64,000 nucleotides of DNA from Enterobacter chengduensis (GTDB lineage Bacteria > Pseudomonadota > Gammaproteobacteria > Enterobacterales > Enterobacteriaceae), in contig NZ_CP043318.1 of NCBI RefSeq assembly GCF_001984825.2, positions 4,030,001-4,094,000 on the forward strand. Reading direction: 5' to 3'. Position 1 is the first letter of the stretch, and each line of letters begins with the position of its first letter. Below the pieces are notes generated by a model. That model saw only the letters and a program-made list of their open reading frames with translations. It was not told where the DNA came from and did not search any database. Of the stretch, positions 20,912 through 35,580 are shown piece by piece. The translations under genes were made by a program, and so were the position numbers.

Positions 20912-22470
20912 TACGATAAGCTCTCTTCCACTTCATTTTTGATAATGGTGACGTGCGGGCCATAAATGACCTGAACGCCGTTGCCGCGCACGATAACGCC
21001 GCGCGCGCCGGTGGCTTTCAGCGCCGCCTCATTCACCTTGCTGCCGTCTTTGACCGTAACGCGAAGGCGCGTGGCGCAGCAGTCGACCTCGTCCAGATTG
21101 TCCTTTCCGCCTAACCCGGCGATCACCGCCGCAGCGCGCTCGCTTTGCGGGAGGCTCACTTCATCAACCGTCGCCGCCTTTTCACGGCCCGGCGTGGCGA
21201 AATCAAAGCGGTTAATCAGGTAGCGGAAGGTGAAGTAGTAAAGGAAGAACCACGGCACGCCGACCAGCGGAACGAACATCCAGTGGGTTTTGGCCTCCCC
21301 CTGCAAAATGCCGAACAGCACGAAGTCGATGAAGCCGCCGGAGAAGGTTTGTCCGATCGTGATATGCAGCATGTGCGCAAGCATGAAGGCCAGCCCATCA
21401 AACAGCGCATGAATGACGTAAAGCACCGGCGCAATAAACAGGAAGGAGAACTCGATAGGCTCGGTAATCCCGGTCAGGAACGAGGTTAACGCCGCAGAGA
21501 GCAGCAGCCCGGCAACGCGCTTTTTGTTTTCAGGCCTGGCGGTGTGGTACATCGCCAGGCACGCGCCGAGCAGGCCAAACATCATCGTAATAAAGCGCCC
21601 GGACATGAAGCGCGACGTGCCTTCATAAAACTGACGCGTGGTCGGATCGGCCAACTGGGCGAAGAAGATCCGCTGCGTGCCCTCCACCAGATGACCATTG
21701 ACGATCTCGCTGCCGCCGAGCGCGGTGGTCCAGAACGGCAGATAGAAGATGTGGTGCAAACCAAACGGCCCCAGCATGCGCAAGATGAAGCCGTACAGCA
21801 GGGTGCCCAGATAGCCGGTGGCGTCCACCAGCCCACCGAGGCCAAAGATCAGCGTCTGAAAATGCGGCCAGACCACGGTCATGAGCGCGCCGACGAGGAT
21901 CGCCGCCAGCGAGCTGATAATCGGGACAAAGCGCGAGCCGCCAAAGAACCCGAGGAACTGCGGAAGCGCAATTTTATTAAACCGATGATGGAGCGCGCAG
22001 GTCACCAGCCCAATCACCACGCCGCCAAAGACGCCGGTTTCCAGCGTCTGAATGCCCAGCGTCATGCCCTGCCCCACGGCGCCCGGGCTCTCGTGCGCCA
22101 GTTTGCCGGTGAGGATCAGCAGCGCGTTGATGGTGGCATTCATCACCAGAAACGCGAGGAGCGCCGCCAGCCCGGCCGTGCCCTTGTCGCTTTTTGCCAG
22201 CCCGACGGCAACCCCCACCGCAAACAGCACCGAGAGGTTCGCAAACACGATCGAACCCGCGCTGCTCATGATGGTGAAAATGGCCTGCAGCCAGCCCACG
22301 TCTAAAAACGGATAAGCCGCCAGCGTATTGGGATTGGATAACGCGCCGCCTATCCCCAGCAGCAGACCCGCCGCAGGCAGCACGGCGATGGGCAACATAA
22401 AGGATTTGCCAAAGCGCTGCGCTTTTTCAAACCATCCCCCCGAAGAAGCCCCACTGAATATTTGCATCAT
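20911..22470 (-). CDS. PTS sugar transporter EIICB, glucose/amino-sugar family
   Basis: An inner-membrane PTS permease of 519 residues. The EIIC domain (about 1-420) has the family segments [32 protein letters not shown] and [12 protein letters not shown]. The EIIB domain (about 440-519) has the phosphorylated cysteine in [10 protein letters not shown]. No EIIA domain is fused, so it should take phosphate from a separate EIIA, probably the glucose protein Crr. Coupling to nanE suggests N-acetylmannosamine as substrate, yielding ManNAc-6-P; a related amino sugar is possible. The name nagE or ptsG would be wrong on context. Confidence 0.88.
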   Translation of the reverse strand: MMQIFSGASSGGWFEKAQRFGKSFMLPIAVLPAAGLLLGIGGALSNPNTLAAYPFLDVGWLQAIFTIMSSAGSIVFANLSVLFAVGVAVGLAKSDKGTAGLAALLAFLVMNATINALLILTGKLAHESPGAVGQGMTLGIQTLETGVFGGVVIGLVTCALHHRFNKIALPQFLGFFGGSRFVPIISSLAAILVGALMTVVWPHFQTLIFGLGGLVDATGYLGTLLYGFILRMLGPFGLHHIFYLPFWTTALGGSEIVNGHLVEGTQRIFFAQLADPTTRQFYEGTSRFMSGRFITMMFGLLGACLAMYHTARPENKKRVAGLLLSAALTSFLTGITEPIEFSFLFIAPVLYVIHALFDGLAFMLAHMLHITIGQTFSGGFIDFVLFGILQGEAKTHWMFVPLVGVPWFFLYYFTFRYLINRFDFATPGREKAATVDEVSLPQSERAAAVIAGLGGKDNLDEVDCCATRLRVTVKDGSKVNEAALKATGARGVIVRGNGVQVIYGPHVTIIKNEVEESLS

Positions 22471-22493
22471 TTTTTCATCTCCCCATTATTAGA

Positions 22494-22532
22494 TGAAAAT
22501 TTTTACCATATAAATATTTAATAGTGAAAATT
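22494..22532. promoter_or_regulatory. Candidate operator: two TGAAAATT direct repeats
   Basis: TGAAAATT occurs at 22494-22501 and 22525-22532, 31 bp apart (about three helical turns), in the AT-rich DNA between the divergent PTS and RpiR genes. The position just upstream of the PTS gene fits an RpiR-family operator, but no binding consensus is available to me. Confidence 0.4.
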
Positions 22533-22635
22533 ATCATCAATAACCAGGACGACGATCATACTTTTTCAAAATGACTGGCATCTCTCCCCCGCTTTCCGCC
22601 ACACTAGTCGCAGAGAAACGCATTAAGGATCGAGC

Positions 22636-23460
22636 ATGTCAGACAATGAAAACCTGCTGCTGAAGCTACGCCAGGAGGCTTCCGGGTATAGCCCGACGCA
22701 ACAAAAACTCGGTGAGTTTGTCCTCAGCGATCCAGCCCGGGTGCTCTACCTGACGATCACCGAGCTGGCGCGCGAGAGCCACACCAGCGAGGCCAGCGTG
22801 ACGCGTCTTTGCCGCACGCTGGGCTGCAAAGGCTATAACGAATTTAAAATGGCGCTTGCGCTGGATATTCAGCAGGGTCAGCCCGTCCGCCAGGCGGGGG
22901 ATGAGATTGATAGCGTAGTGGATGAGTCGGTGCAGGCTTTGCAGGATACCGCCCGGCTCCTCGACCGCACGCTGCTTGAAAAGGCCGCACTGGCGCTGCA
23001 TCAGGCGCAGTCGGTGCAGATTTATGGCGTTGCGGCCAGCGCGATCCTCGGGGAATATCTGCACTATAAGCTGTTGCGTCTGGGTAAGCCTGCCCAGCTG
23101 TTTAGCGATATGCACCGCGCGGCCATGAATGCGACAACGCTTTCAAAAGAGACCCTGGTCGTGGCTATCTCCAGTTCCGGTTCAACGCGGGATTTACTCC
23201 ACGTAGTGAAGCTTGCCCGCAAGCGCGGCGTGAAGGTTCTGGCGCTCAGCAATACGCCCCGCAGCCCGCTGGCGTCCCTGAGCGACATGCAGCTGGTTGC
23301 CGCCAAACCCGAGGGGCCGCTTAGCGCGGGCGCGCTCAATGCTAAGGTTGGAGTCATGCTGCTGGTCGAGCTGCTGACCACCTCCATGATTGCGCTGGAC
23401 GGTCATTACGGCGACGTTAGCCAGCAAACAGCCAGCGCCACGCTTCCCCTGTTACTTTAA
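22636..23460 (+). CDS. MurR/RpiR-family transcriptional regulator
   Basis: A 274-residue regulator with an N-terminal HTH_6 domain (about 1-77, LTITELARESHTSEASVTRLCRTLG) and a C-terminal SIS sugar-phosphate-binding domain (about 120-260, YGVAASAILGEY and AISSSGSTRDLLHVVKLA). Members bind phosphosugars and usually repress a neighbouring catabolic operon. It is divergent from the PTS-nanE pair, so it probably senses ManNAc-6-P or GlcNAc-6-P and controls that pair. The start follows AAGGATCG. Confidence 0.9.
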   Translation: MSDNENLLLKLRQEASGYSPTQQKLGEFVLSDPARVLYLTITELARESHTSEASVTRLCRTLGCKGYNEFKMALALDIQQGQPVRQAGDEIDSVVDESVQALQDTARLLDRTLLEKAALALHQAQSVQIYGVAASAILGEYLHYKLLRLGKPAQLFSDMHRAAMNATTLSKETLVVAISSSGSTRDLLHVVKLARKRGVKVLALSNTPRSPLASLSDMQLVAAKPEGPLSAGALNAKVGVMLLVELLTTSMIALDGHYGDVSQQTASATLPLLL

Positions 23461-23821
23461 AAAAAACCGTCGCAGGCTAAATAAATTAGCCTGCGACGTA
23501 TGTCGTCTGATTTTCGTTAAGTCAGGTTTAACGCATTTATTTGGTAAATGTTTGGTGTAACAAATTATTATATTTATTACACTTTGAATTACGTTACCCA
23601 CCAGGGGTGAATCCCAGTAAAAATCATTATTTTCAAGTAGTTAAAATTTAAATTTTAATAGAGTGAATTTTTACCCTTCCGGTAATGTCCAATATTTCCA
23701 CCTAATTTCCTTTCCTTAAAATAAGCTTAAGATGCTGTCTGGAACGGCGATTTATTATTTAAATGCCGTTTACTTTTGCGCGCCTACAATCCGCCTCATC
23801 AATCATAATGAGACGGTATTA
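23461..23821. other. AT-rich intergenic region with a strong hairpin
   Basis: A 361-bp gap. At 23468-23498 a perfect 13-bp stem (CGTCGCAGGCTAA and its reverse complement) with a 5-nt loop follows an A tract. On the minus strand this is a hairpin followed by eight T residues, a good intrinsic terminator, yet no minus-strand gene feeds it. On the plus strand it follows the RpiR stop. The rest is very AT-rich (for example the palindrome TTAAAATTTAAATTTTAA near 23640-23660), typical of H-NS-bound promoters. No gene was seen. Confidence 0.6.
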
Positions 23822-24931
23822 ATGAAGATGCTATTGATTACAGGCGTGACTGGGTTTCTGGGCGGTGCAGTACTTGAAAAAATCCTGACCAACGATCGAT
23901 CCGTAGAACTCCTTTTGCTCGCGCGTGCCGGCGATCCGCAAAGCGGGCTGGAGCGCGTGCTGGAAAACATGCGTAAGTTCAACGTTCCCGAGGACAAACT
24001 GGCCTCCCTGAACGTGGATAATATATTGATTGGCGACCTTAGCCATCCTGAAGGCTTCCTGAACGATCCCCGCCTGGATCGGGTTACGCATGTCCTGAAC
24101 TGCGCGGCCGTTGCCTCATTTGGTAATAACCCGCTGATCTGGAAGGTCAACGTCGAGGGTACGCTCGCGCTGGCGCGCCGCATGGAGCAGGTCACAGGGC
24201 TTCAGCGTTTCCTCCACGTCGGTACCGCAATGTCATGCACGCCTGAGCAGGATTCCCTGGTCGCCGAAAGCGCAGAGTTCAGAGAGAATGCTGAACACCT
24301 GGTGGAATACACGTTTTCGAAGTCAACCATCGAACAGCTGATGCGCCTGGAATGTCCGAACCTGCCGCTGCTCATCGCCCGCCCGTCCATCGTTGTCGGC
24401 CATACCCGCCACGGCTGCACGCCGTCGAGCAGCATTTTCTGGGTCTTTAGCATGGGCCTGATGCTGCAGAAGTTTATGTGCTCCATGGAAGACAGGATCG
24501 ACGTTGTTCCGGTGGATTATTGCGCCGATGCGCTATTGATGCTGCTGAACAGCAACGCGCGTCCGGGGGAAGTGGTACACATTTCTGCCGGTGAAGAGAA
24601 CAGCGTTCGCTTTGCGGATATCGATCAGGCCATGGCGCAGGCGCTGGAGAAAGCCCCCGTTGGGGATAAGTATGCGCAGGTCAGCTATGAAACGCTGGTC
24701 AGAATGCGCCGCGAGCTGAAGCATATTTTTGGCCCGTGCAACGAGCGTCTGATGCTGAAGGCCATGCGGTTATACGGTGCGTTTGCCACGCTGAACGTGC
24801 GCTTCAGCAACGATAAGCTGCTGAGCATGGGGATGCCGAAGCCACCCCGGTTTACGGATTATATCGCCCGCTGCGTGCAAACCACCCAGGGGCTGACCAT
24901 TCCGGAGCAAATGGCGGTCGATTTTAAATAG
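23822..24931 (+). CDS. SDR-family NAD(P)-dependent reductase, acyl-CoA/thioester reductase-like
   Basis: A 369-residue soluble protein with an extended Rossmann fold: TGVTGFLGG at about 8-16 (cofactor loop), LIGDLSHP, HVLNCAAVASFG, and YTFSKST carrying the YxxxK catalytic pair at about 161-165. The YxxSK form and the NVEGTLALARRM segment resemble the NAD_binding_4 group (fatty acyl-CoA reductases and the reductase domain of Lys2/NRPS), not sugar epimerases. The ATG at 23822 is 8-9 bases after GAGACGG; an upstream in-frame start at 23732 reads through AT-rich leader. No partner genes are adjacent, so the substrate is unknown. It is convergent with eno. Confidence 0.75.
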   Translation: MKMLLITGVTGFLGGAVLEKILTNDRSVELLLLARAGDPQSGLERVLENMRKFNVPEDKLASLNVDNILIGDLSHPEGFLNDPRLDRVTHVLNCAAVASFGNNPLIWKVNVEGTLALARRMEQVTGLQRFLHVGTAMSCTPEQDSLVAESAEFRENAEHLVEYTFSKSTIEQLMRLECPNLPLLIARPSIVVGHTRHGCTPSSSIFWVFSMGLMLQKFMCSMEDRIDVVPVDYCADALLMLLNSNARPGEVVHISAGEENSVRFADIDQAMAQALEKAPVGDKYAQVSYETLVRMRRELKHIFGPCNERLMLKAMRLYGAFATLNVRFSNDKLLSMGMPKPPRFTDYIARCVQTTQGLTIPEQMAVDFK

Positions 24932-24937
24932 CCAAAA

Positions 24938-24965
24938 AAAATGCCAGTCTTTCGACTGGCATTTT
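24938..24965. terminator. Bidirectional terminator between the SDR gene and eno
   Basis: Stem AAAATGCCAGTC/GACTGGCATTTT with a TTTC loop and A/T tracts on both sides, between convergent genes. Confidence 0.9.
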
Positions 24966-24984
24966 CATTTCAAGGCTTAGGCAA

Positions 24985-26355
<1,371 letters not shown>

Positions 26356-26365
26356 CTAACTTTTT

Positions 26366-28018
<1,653 letters not shown>

Positions 28019-28226
28019 TTAGGGTGAAACGATGGAATAACCAGGACGGGAAAGTAGTATACCCGAACACGGCGAGCGCCACAAACTTTCATTCTCCGTC
28101 TCCATTCCAGGCCATGACAAACATAAGGAGTGAGAAAATAGCCCCTTTTGGGTAAATGTTTTTGACGCAAATCAAGCGCTTGTCATTTAAAAAATCACAC
28201 AAATTGCGCTTGATCGCAAAATCTCG

Positions 28227-29018
28227 TTAGAGATCAGATTCCTGGCGCTTTACTTCCTGCCAGACGTCTTCCATTGCCTCGAGGTCAATTCCGGTCATAT
28301 CCAGGCCTCGCGAGGCGACAATCCGCTCAACTTCGCGAAAGCGTCGTTCGAATTTAATGTTGGCTTTTTGCAGGGCCGTTTCCGCTTTTACACCCAGGTG
28401 GCGAGAAAGGTTGACGGTCGCAAACAGCAGGTCGCCCATCTCTTCCTCAAGCTTCGCTTCATCCACCACCGCCTGCTGCGCTTCGTGCATCACTTCGTCA
28501 ATCTCTTCGTGCACTTTATCCAGCACCGGGCCGAGGGAGGTCCAGTCAAACCCCACCGCGGAGCAGCGTTTCTGGATTTTATGCGCGCGCATCAGCGCGG
28601 GCAGGCTCATCGGAATGTCGTCCAGCGCGGAGTGCTGAGATTTCTCTGCCCGCTCGGCGCTTTTGATCTGCTCCCAGCGGGTCAGCACCTCCGCGCTGTT
28701 GCCCGCAGTGGCATCGCCGAAGATATGGGGATGGCGGCGCTCGAGCTTGTCGCTGATGGCAGCGCAGATATCGTCAAAGTTAAAGCGCCCTTCTTCCTGC
28801 GCCATCTGCGCATAGAACACCACCTGGAACAGCAGGTCGCCCAGCTCGCCGCGCAGGTCGTCGAAATCCTCGCGGGAAATAGCGTCGAGCACCTCATAGG
28901 TCTCTTCAAGGGTGTACGGGGCGATGGTCGCGAAAGTCTGCTCTTTGTCCCACGGGCAGCCGTTTTCGGGGTCGCGCAGGCGCTTCATGATGCCGAGCAG
29001 GCGGTCGATTTGAGTCAT
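28227..29018 (-). CDS. mazG: Nucleoside triphosphate pyrophosphohydrolase MazG
   Basis: Hydrolyses all NTPs and dNTPs to monophosphates and, in E. coli, limits ppGpp. The 263-residue protein holds two MazG repeats with EExxE-type metal motifs (LEETYEVLDAI, then DDLRGELGDLLFQVVFY in the first, and KLEEEMGDLLFATVNL in the second). The ATG at 29018 has a GGA site 8 bases upstream and matches E. coli; an ATG four codons earlier is less likely. In E. coli the mazEF toxin-antitoxin pair lies between relA and mazG; here only a REP element separates them. Confidence 0.96.
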   Translation of the reverse strand: MTQIDRLLGIMKRLRDPENGCPWDKEQTFATIAPYTLEETYEVLDAISREDFDDLRGELGDLLFQVVFYAQMAQEEGRFNFDDICAAISDKLERRHPHIFGDATAGNSAEVLTRWEQIKSAERAEKSQHSALDDIPMSLPALMRAHKIQKRCSAVGFDWTSLGPVLDKVHEEIDEVMHEAQQAVVDEAKLEEEMGDLLFATVNLSRHLGVKAETALQKANIKFERRFREVERIVASRGLDMTGIDLEAMEDVWQEVKRQESDL

Positions 29019-29040
29019 AGTGTTTTCCATTAAAAAACAA

Positions 29041-29072
29041 GCCGGGTGGCGGCAAAGCCTTACCCGGCCTAC
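29041..29072. repeat. REP element between relA and mazG
   Basis: A single unit, GCCGGGTGGCGGC with the complementary arm CCTTACCCGGCCTAC, in a 66-bp gap. It occupies the place where mazEF is found in E. coli. Confidence 0.85.
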
Positions 29073-29084
29073 AGAAGAGTGTAT

Positions 29085-31316
29085 TTATCCGCCGTGCAGA
29101 CGACGCGCGTCAATCACATCCGGCACCTGGTTCAGCTTACCGAGCACGCGGCCCAGCACCTGCAGGTTGTAGATTTCGATAGTCATATCGATGGTGGCAA
29201 GCTGCTCGCGGGTATCGCTGCGGCTGGCGACGCCCAGCACGTTAACCTTCTCGTTGGCGAGAATAGTCGTGATGTCGCGCAGCAGGCCGCTGCGGTCGTT
29301 AGCGGTGACGCGCACCACCAGCGAGTAGCCAGCGGAATAGCTCTCACCCCAGACCGCTTCCACGATGCGCTCCGGCGCATGGGACTGAAGCTCGGCAAGC
29401 TGGTCGCAGTCGGAACGGTGAATCGAAATCCCGCGTCCCTGGGTGATAAATCCGACGATATCGTCGCCCGGAATAGGCTGGCAGCAGCGGGCGATGTGGT
29501 GCATCAGATTGCCCACGCCCTCGACCACCACGCGGCCGTTGTCTTTGCTGCGCTGCTGCGGCGCGTAGGTTTTCTGCTGCAGCTGCTTCAGCGCCGCCGC
29601 ATCCTGCTCTTCCGCGCTTGGCTTATTGAACTGCGCCTGCAGGAAGTTCACCATCTGATTCAGGCGGATATCTCCGCCGCCGATGGCCGCCAGCAGCTCG
29701 TCAAGCTCGTTGAAGTTATAGCGCGGCAGCAGGAATTTCTCGGCCTCTTTCAGGCTGATCCCGATATGTTCCAGCTCGTCGTCGAGGATTTGACGACCGG
29801 CAAGGATATTCTTGTCCCGATCCTGCTTGCGGAACCAGGCGTGAATTTTCGAGCGCCCGCGGCTGGTGGTGACGTAGCCCAGGTTCGGGTTAAGCCAGTC
29901 GCGGCTCGGGTTGGGCTGTTTCTGGGTAATGATTTCAATCTGGTCACCCATCTGCAGCTGATAGGTGAACGGTACAATACGCCCGCCAATTTTCGCCCCA
30001 ATGCAGCGGTGCCCCACATCGCTGTGGATGTGGTAGGCAAAATCGAGCGGCGTAGAGCCCGCTGGCAGGTCAACAACGTCGCCTTTCGGGGTAAAGACAT
30101 AGACCCGATCGTCAAAGACCTGGCTGCGCACTTCGTCGAGCATCTCGCCCGAGTCGGCCATCTCTTCCTGCCACGCAATCAGCTTGCGCAGCCAGGCGAT
30201 GCGGTCTTCGTGACCAGAACGCGCCCCGCCGGAGGTGCCTTCCTTGTATTTCCAGTGCGCGGCGACGCCCAGCTCGGCGTCTTCGTGCATCTGTTTGGTG
30301 CGGATCTGAATCTCAACCGTTTTGCCGCCGGGGCCCAGCACCACGGTATGAATAGACTGATATCCGTTCGGTTTCGGGTTGGCGACATAGTCATCGAACT
30401 CATCCGGCAGATGGCGGAAGTGCGTGTGCACTATACCCAGCGCGGCGTAGCAGTCCTGCAGACGCTCCGCCACGATGCGCACGGCGCGCACGTCAAACAG
30501 CTCGTCAAAGGCGAGGTGTTTCTTCTGCATCTTGCGCCAGATGCTGTAGATGTGCTTGGGTCGACCGTAGACTTCGGCGCGCACGTTCTCTTCTTTCATC
30601 GCCTGGCGCAGGCCGCCGACGAACTCATCGATATAGTGCTCGCGGTCGATACGGCGCTCGTGCAGGAGTTTGGCAATGCGCTTATATTCCGCCGGGTGCA
30701 GATAACGGAAGCAGTAATCTTCAAGCTCCCATTTCAGCTGGCCAATCCCCAAGCGGTTCGCCAGCGGCGCATAGATGTTTGTACACTCTTTTGCAGCCAG
30801 CACGCGCTCGTCTTCCGGCGCATCCTTCACCTCACGCAGGTGGGCAATACGCTCGGCCAGCTTGATGACCACGCAGCGGAAATCATCCACCATGGCCAGC
30901 AGCATCCGGCGAACGTTATCGACCTGTTCTGAGGAGACGGAATCGGTGTGCGCGGCTTTAAGCTGACGAATGGCCGCCATATCGCGCACGCCGTGGATCA
31001 GCGCGACGACGGATTTACCGACGCTCTCACGCAGCACGTCTTCGCTGACCACGTCTGCATCCGCCAGAGGGAAAAGAAGCGCGGCCTGCAGCGTTTCGAT
31101 ATCCATGTTCAGCATGGATAAGATTTCCACCATCTCCACGCCGCGCCACAGGAGAAGATCGGCATCGGGATGCCCCTGCGTGGTGCGCAGACAATAGGCC
31201 CAGGTTTCGGTTAAGCGTTCACACGACTGCTGGCTGGAAATTCCCAGACTTGCGATCCATTTTTGTGGGTCAAACTCCCCAGCTTTATTGAGATGTGCAC
31301 TTCTTACCGCAACCAT
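29085..31316 (-). CDS. relA: GTP pyrophosphokinase RelA
   Basis: The ribosome-bound (p)ppGpp synthetase triggered by uncharged tRNA in the A site. It has 743 residues. In order: an inactive hydrolase-like domain (about 1-200, where the HD pair is lost), a synthetase domain (about 240-360, including YGRPKHIYSIWRKM and NGYQSIHTVV), TGS (about 405-470, LPAGSTPLDFAYHIHSDVG), a zinc-finger/helical part, and a C-terminal ACT domain. RelA lies between rlmD and mazG as in E. coli. Confidence 0.98.
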   Translation of the reverse strand: MVAVRSAHLNKAGEFDPQKWIASLGISSQQSCERLTETWAYCLRTTQGHPDADLLLWRGVEMVEILSMLNMDIETLQAALLFPLADADVVSEDVLRESVGKSVVALIHGVRDMAAIRQLKAAHTDSVSSEQVDNVRRMLLAMVDDFRCVVIKLAERIAHLREVKDAPEDERVLAAKECTNIYAPLANRLGIGQLKWELEDYCFRYLHPAEYKRIAKLLHERRIDREHYIDEFVGGLRQAMKEENVRAEVYGRPKHIYSIWRKMQKKHLAFDELFDVRAVRIVAERLQDCYAALGIVHTHFRHLPDEFDDYVANPKPNGYQSIHTVVLGPGGKTVEIQIRTKQMHEDAELGVAAHWKYKEGTSGGARSGHEDRIAWLRKLIAWQEEMADSGEMLDEVRSQVFDDRVYVFTPKGDVVDLPAGSTPLDFAYHIHSDVGHRCIGAKIGGRIVPFTYQLQMGDQIEIITQKQPNPSRDWLNPNLGYVTTSRGRSKIHAWFRKQDRDKNILAGRQILDDELEHIGISLKEAEKFLLPRYNFNELDELLAAIGGGDIRLNQMVNFLQAQFNKPSAEEQDAAALKQLQQKTYAPQQRSKDNGRVVVEGVGNLMHHIARCCQPIPGDDIVGFITQGRGISIHRSDCDQLAELQSHAPERIVEAVWGESYSAGYSLVVRVTANDRSGLLRDITTILANEKVNVLGVASRSDTREQLATIDMTIEIYNLQVLGRVLGKLNQVPDVIDARRLHGG

Positions 31317-31340
31317 TGTCCTCTCCTTTAGGGACCAGGG

Positions 31341-31362
31341 CCTGTCGAAGTCGACAAGCCAA
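31341..31362. repeat. Hairpin between rlmD and relA
   Basis: GGCCTGTCGA and TCGACAAGCC form a near-perfect inverted repeat with a 2-nt centre in the 51-bp gap. There is no T tract, so its role is uncertain. Confidence 0.45.
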
Positions 31363-31367
31363 ACAAA

Positions 31368-32666
31368 TTAGATGTGCTCGAACAACACCATTGATTCCAG
31401 ATGCCCAGTGTGCGGGAACATGTCCAGCATTGCCAGACGCTGAATCTGGTAACCCGCGCTGAGTAATGCCTCGCTGTCACGGGCAAGCGTCGCCGGGTTA
31501 CAGGAAACATAGACCACGCGCTTCGGCGCGAGTTTAATAATATGTGCCATCACGCCCGGCGCGCCGGCACGCGCCGGGTCGAGCAGGATTTTGTCGAAAC
31601 CCTGCTGTGCCCACGGCTGTTGAGTGACATCTTCCTCAAGATTTTGATGAAAGAATGTCACATTTTGCAAGCCGTTCTGCCGCGCGTTCTCCTGCCCTTT
31701 CGCTACCAGCGCCTCAACGCCTTCCACGCCGACGACGCTGGCCGCTTCTCGCGCCAGCGGCAGCGTGAAGTTGCCCATTCCGCAGAACAGATCCAGCACC
31801 CGATCGCTTTGCTGAACGTCCAGCCATGCCATCGCTTTCGCGACCATCTGCTGGTTAACGCCATCATTCACCTGAATGAAATCCCGCGGGCTGAACGTTA
31901 AGCGTAGCCCGTTTGACGCATACCAGGGCGCCTCACCGGTAACCTGTTCAAGTATCTCGCTTTGTGGCGCGAGGAAAAGCGCCAGGTCGTGGGAATGCGA
32001 AAAGCGTTCCAGTTTTTCGCGATCTTTTTTCGACAGCGGCGCGGTATGGCGCAGGACCATCAGCGGACCATTGTTGGCCATGACCAGTTCGACATGTCCG
32101 AGGTGGCGAACGCCGTCCAGCCCGGAGAGGCAGGAGCGCACGTCAGGAAGCAACGCCTCAAGTTGGGGCACCAAAATGGGGCACTGCTTCACATCGACGA
32201 TATCGCTTGAACCGGCCTTGCGAAAACCCATCTCCAGCCGCGCCGTTTTGGGCTGATAGCTGAGGCTCAGGCGCGCGCGGCGGCGATAGCCCCAGGGCTC
32301 ATCGGCGACAATTTCGTTAACGTCATGCTTAAGCAGCCGCGCCAGGGCGCTGCTTTTGCTTTTTTGCTGTAATTCTGTGCTCGCATGCTGTTGCTGGCAG
32401 CCCCCGCAAACGCCAAAATGCGGGCAGCGAGGCGCCACGCGCTCCGGGCTATCGTTGAGGCGACGCTTAACCTGCCCGCGCGCGAACTGGCGTTTATCGT
32501 CCGTCAGCGTAATTTCTGCTCGTTCTGCTGGCAGCAAACCTGTTATAAACAGAGCCTTACCGTTGTGACGCGCCACCCCCTGACCAAACGGATCCAGGTC
32601 CGTGGCTTCAACGGTTATGATTTGACGCGTCGTCACGCGTCGCTTTGCAGAGTAGAATTGCGCCAT
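31368..32666 (-). CDS. rlmD: 23S rRNA (uracil(1939)-C5)-methyltransferase RlmD
   Basis: Methylates U1939 of 23S rRNA using SAM. The 432-residue protein has an N-terminal TRAM domain (about 12-70), a 4Fe-4S cluster bound by [10 protein letters not shown] and the Cys of KQCPIL, the SAM motif [15 protein letters not shown], and the catalytic Cys in [12 protein letters not shown]. The ATG at 32666 ([10 protein letters not shown]) matches E. coli; a start six codons upstream is less likely. It is divergent from barA with 57 bp between. Confidence 0.97.
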   Translation of the reverse strand: MAQFYSAKRRVTTRQIITVEATDLDPFGQGVARHNGKALFITGLLPAERAEITLTDDKRQFARGQVKRRLNDSPERVAPRCPHFGVCGGCQQQHASTELQQKSKSSALARLLKHDVNEIVADEPWGYRRRARLSLSYQPKTARLEMGFRKAGSSDIVDVKQCPILVPQLEALLPDVRSCLSGLDGVRHLGHVELVMANNGPLMVLRHTAPLSKKDREKLERFSHSHDLALFLAPQSEILEQVTGEAPWYASNGLRLTFSPRDFIQVNDGVNQQMVAKAMAWLDVQQSDRVLDLFCGMGNFTLPLAREAASVVGVEGVEALVAKGQENARQNGLQNVTFFHQNLEEDVTQQPWAQQGFDKILLDPARAGAPGVMAHIIKLAPKRVVYVSCNPATLARDSEALLSAGYQIQRLAMLDMFPHTGHLESMVLFEHI

Positions 32667-32723
32667 CGCCGAGATTTTTCTCATATAAACATAATTAGCC
32701 TAATTGTCCCATAACGGAACGCC

Positions 32724-35483
<2,760 letters not shown>

Positions 35484-35491
35484 GATAAAAA

Positions 35492-35580
35492 GCCCGGTGG
35501 CGGCTTCGCCTTACCGGGCCTACGGTTGCGGGTGCGGCCTGATGCCTTCACCCCGCCCCTCTCCCACGGGTGAGGGAGAA
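35492..35580. repeat. REP element plus CCCTCTCCC palindrome after barA
   Basis: A REP unit (AGCCCGGTGGCGGCTTCGCC and its complementary TTACCGGGCC) at 35492-35523 is followed at 35548-35580 by a unit of the second family (CCCCTCTCCCACGGGTGAGGG). They fill the gap between convergent barA and the glycerate kinase gene and may stop both transcripts. Confidence 0.8.

Noticed and set aside
29046..30932. 628-codon plus-strand frame
   Set aside because: Antisense to relA and starts within a REP element.
35542..35580. Possible intrinsic terminator from the GC palindrome after barA
   Set aside because: There is no T tract; recorded as a repeat instead, although it may still affect transcription.
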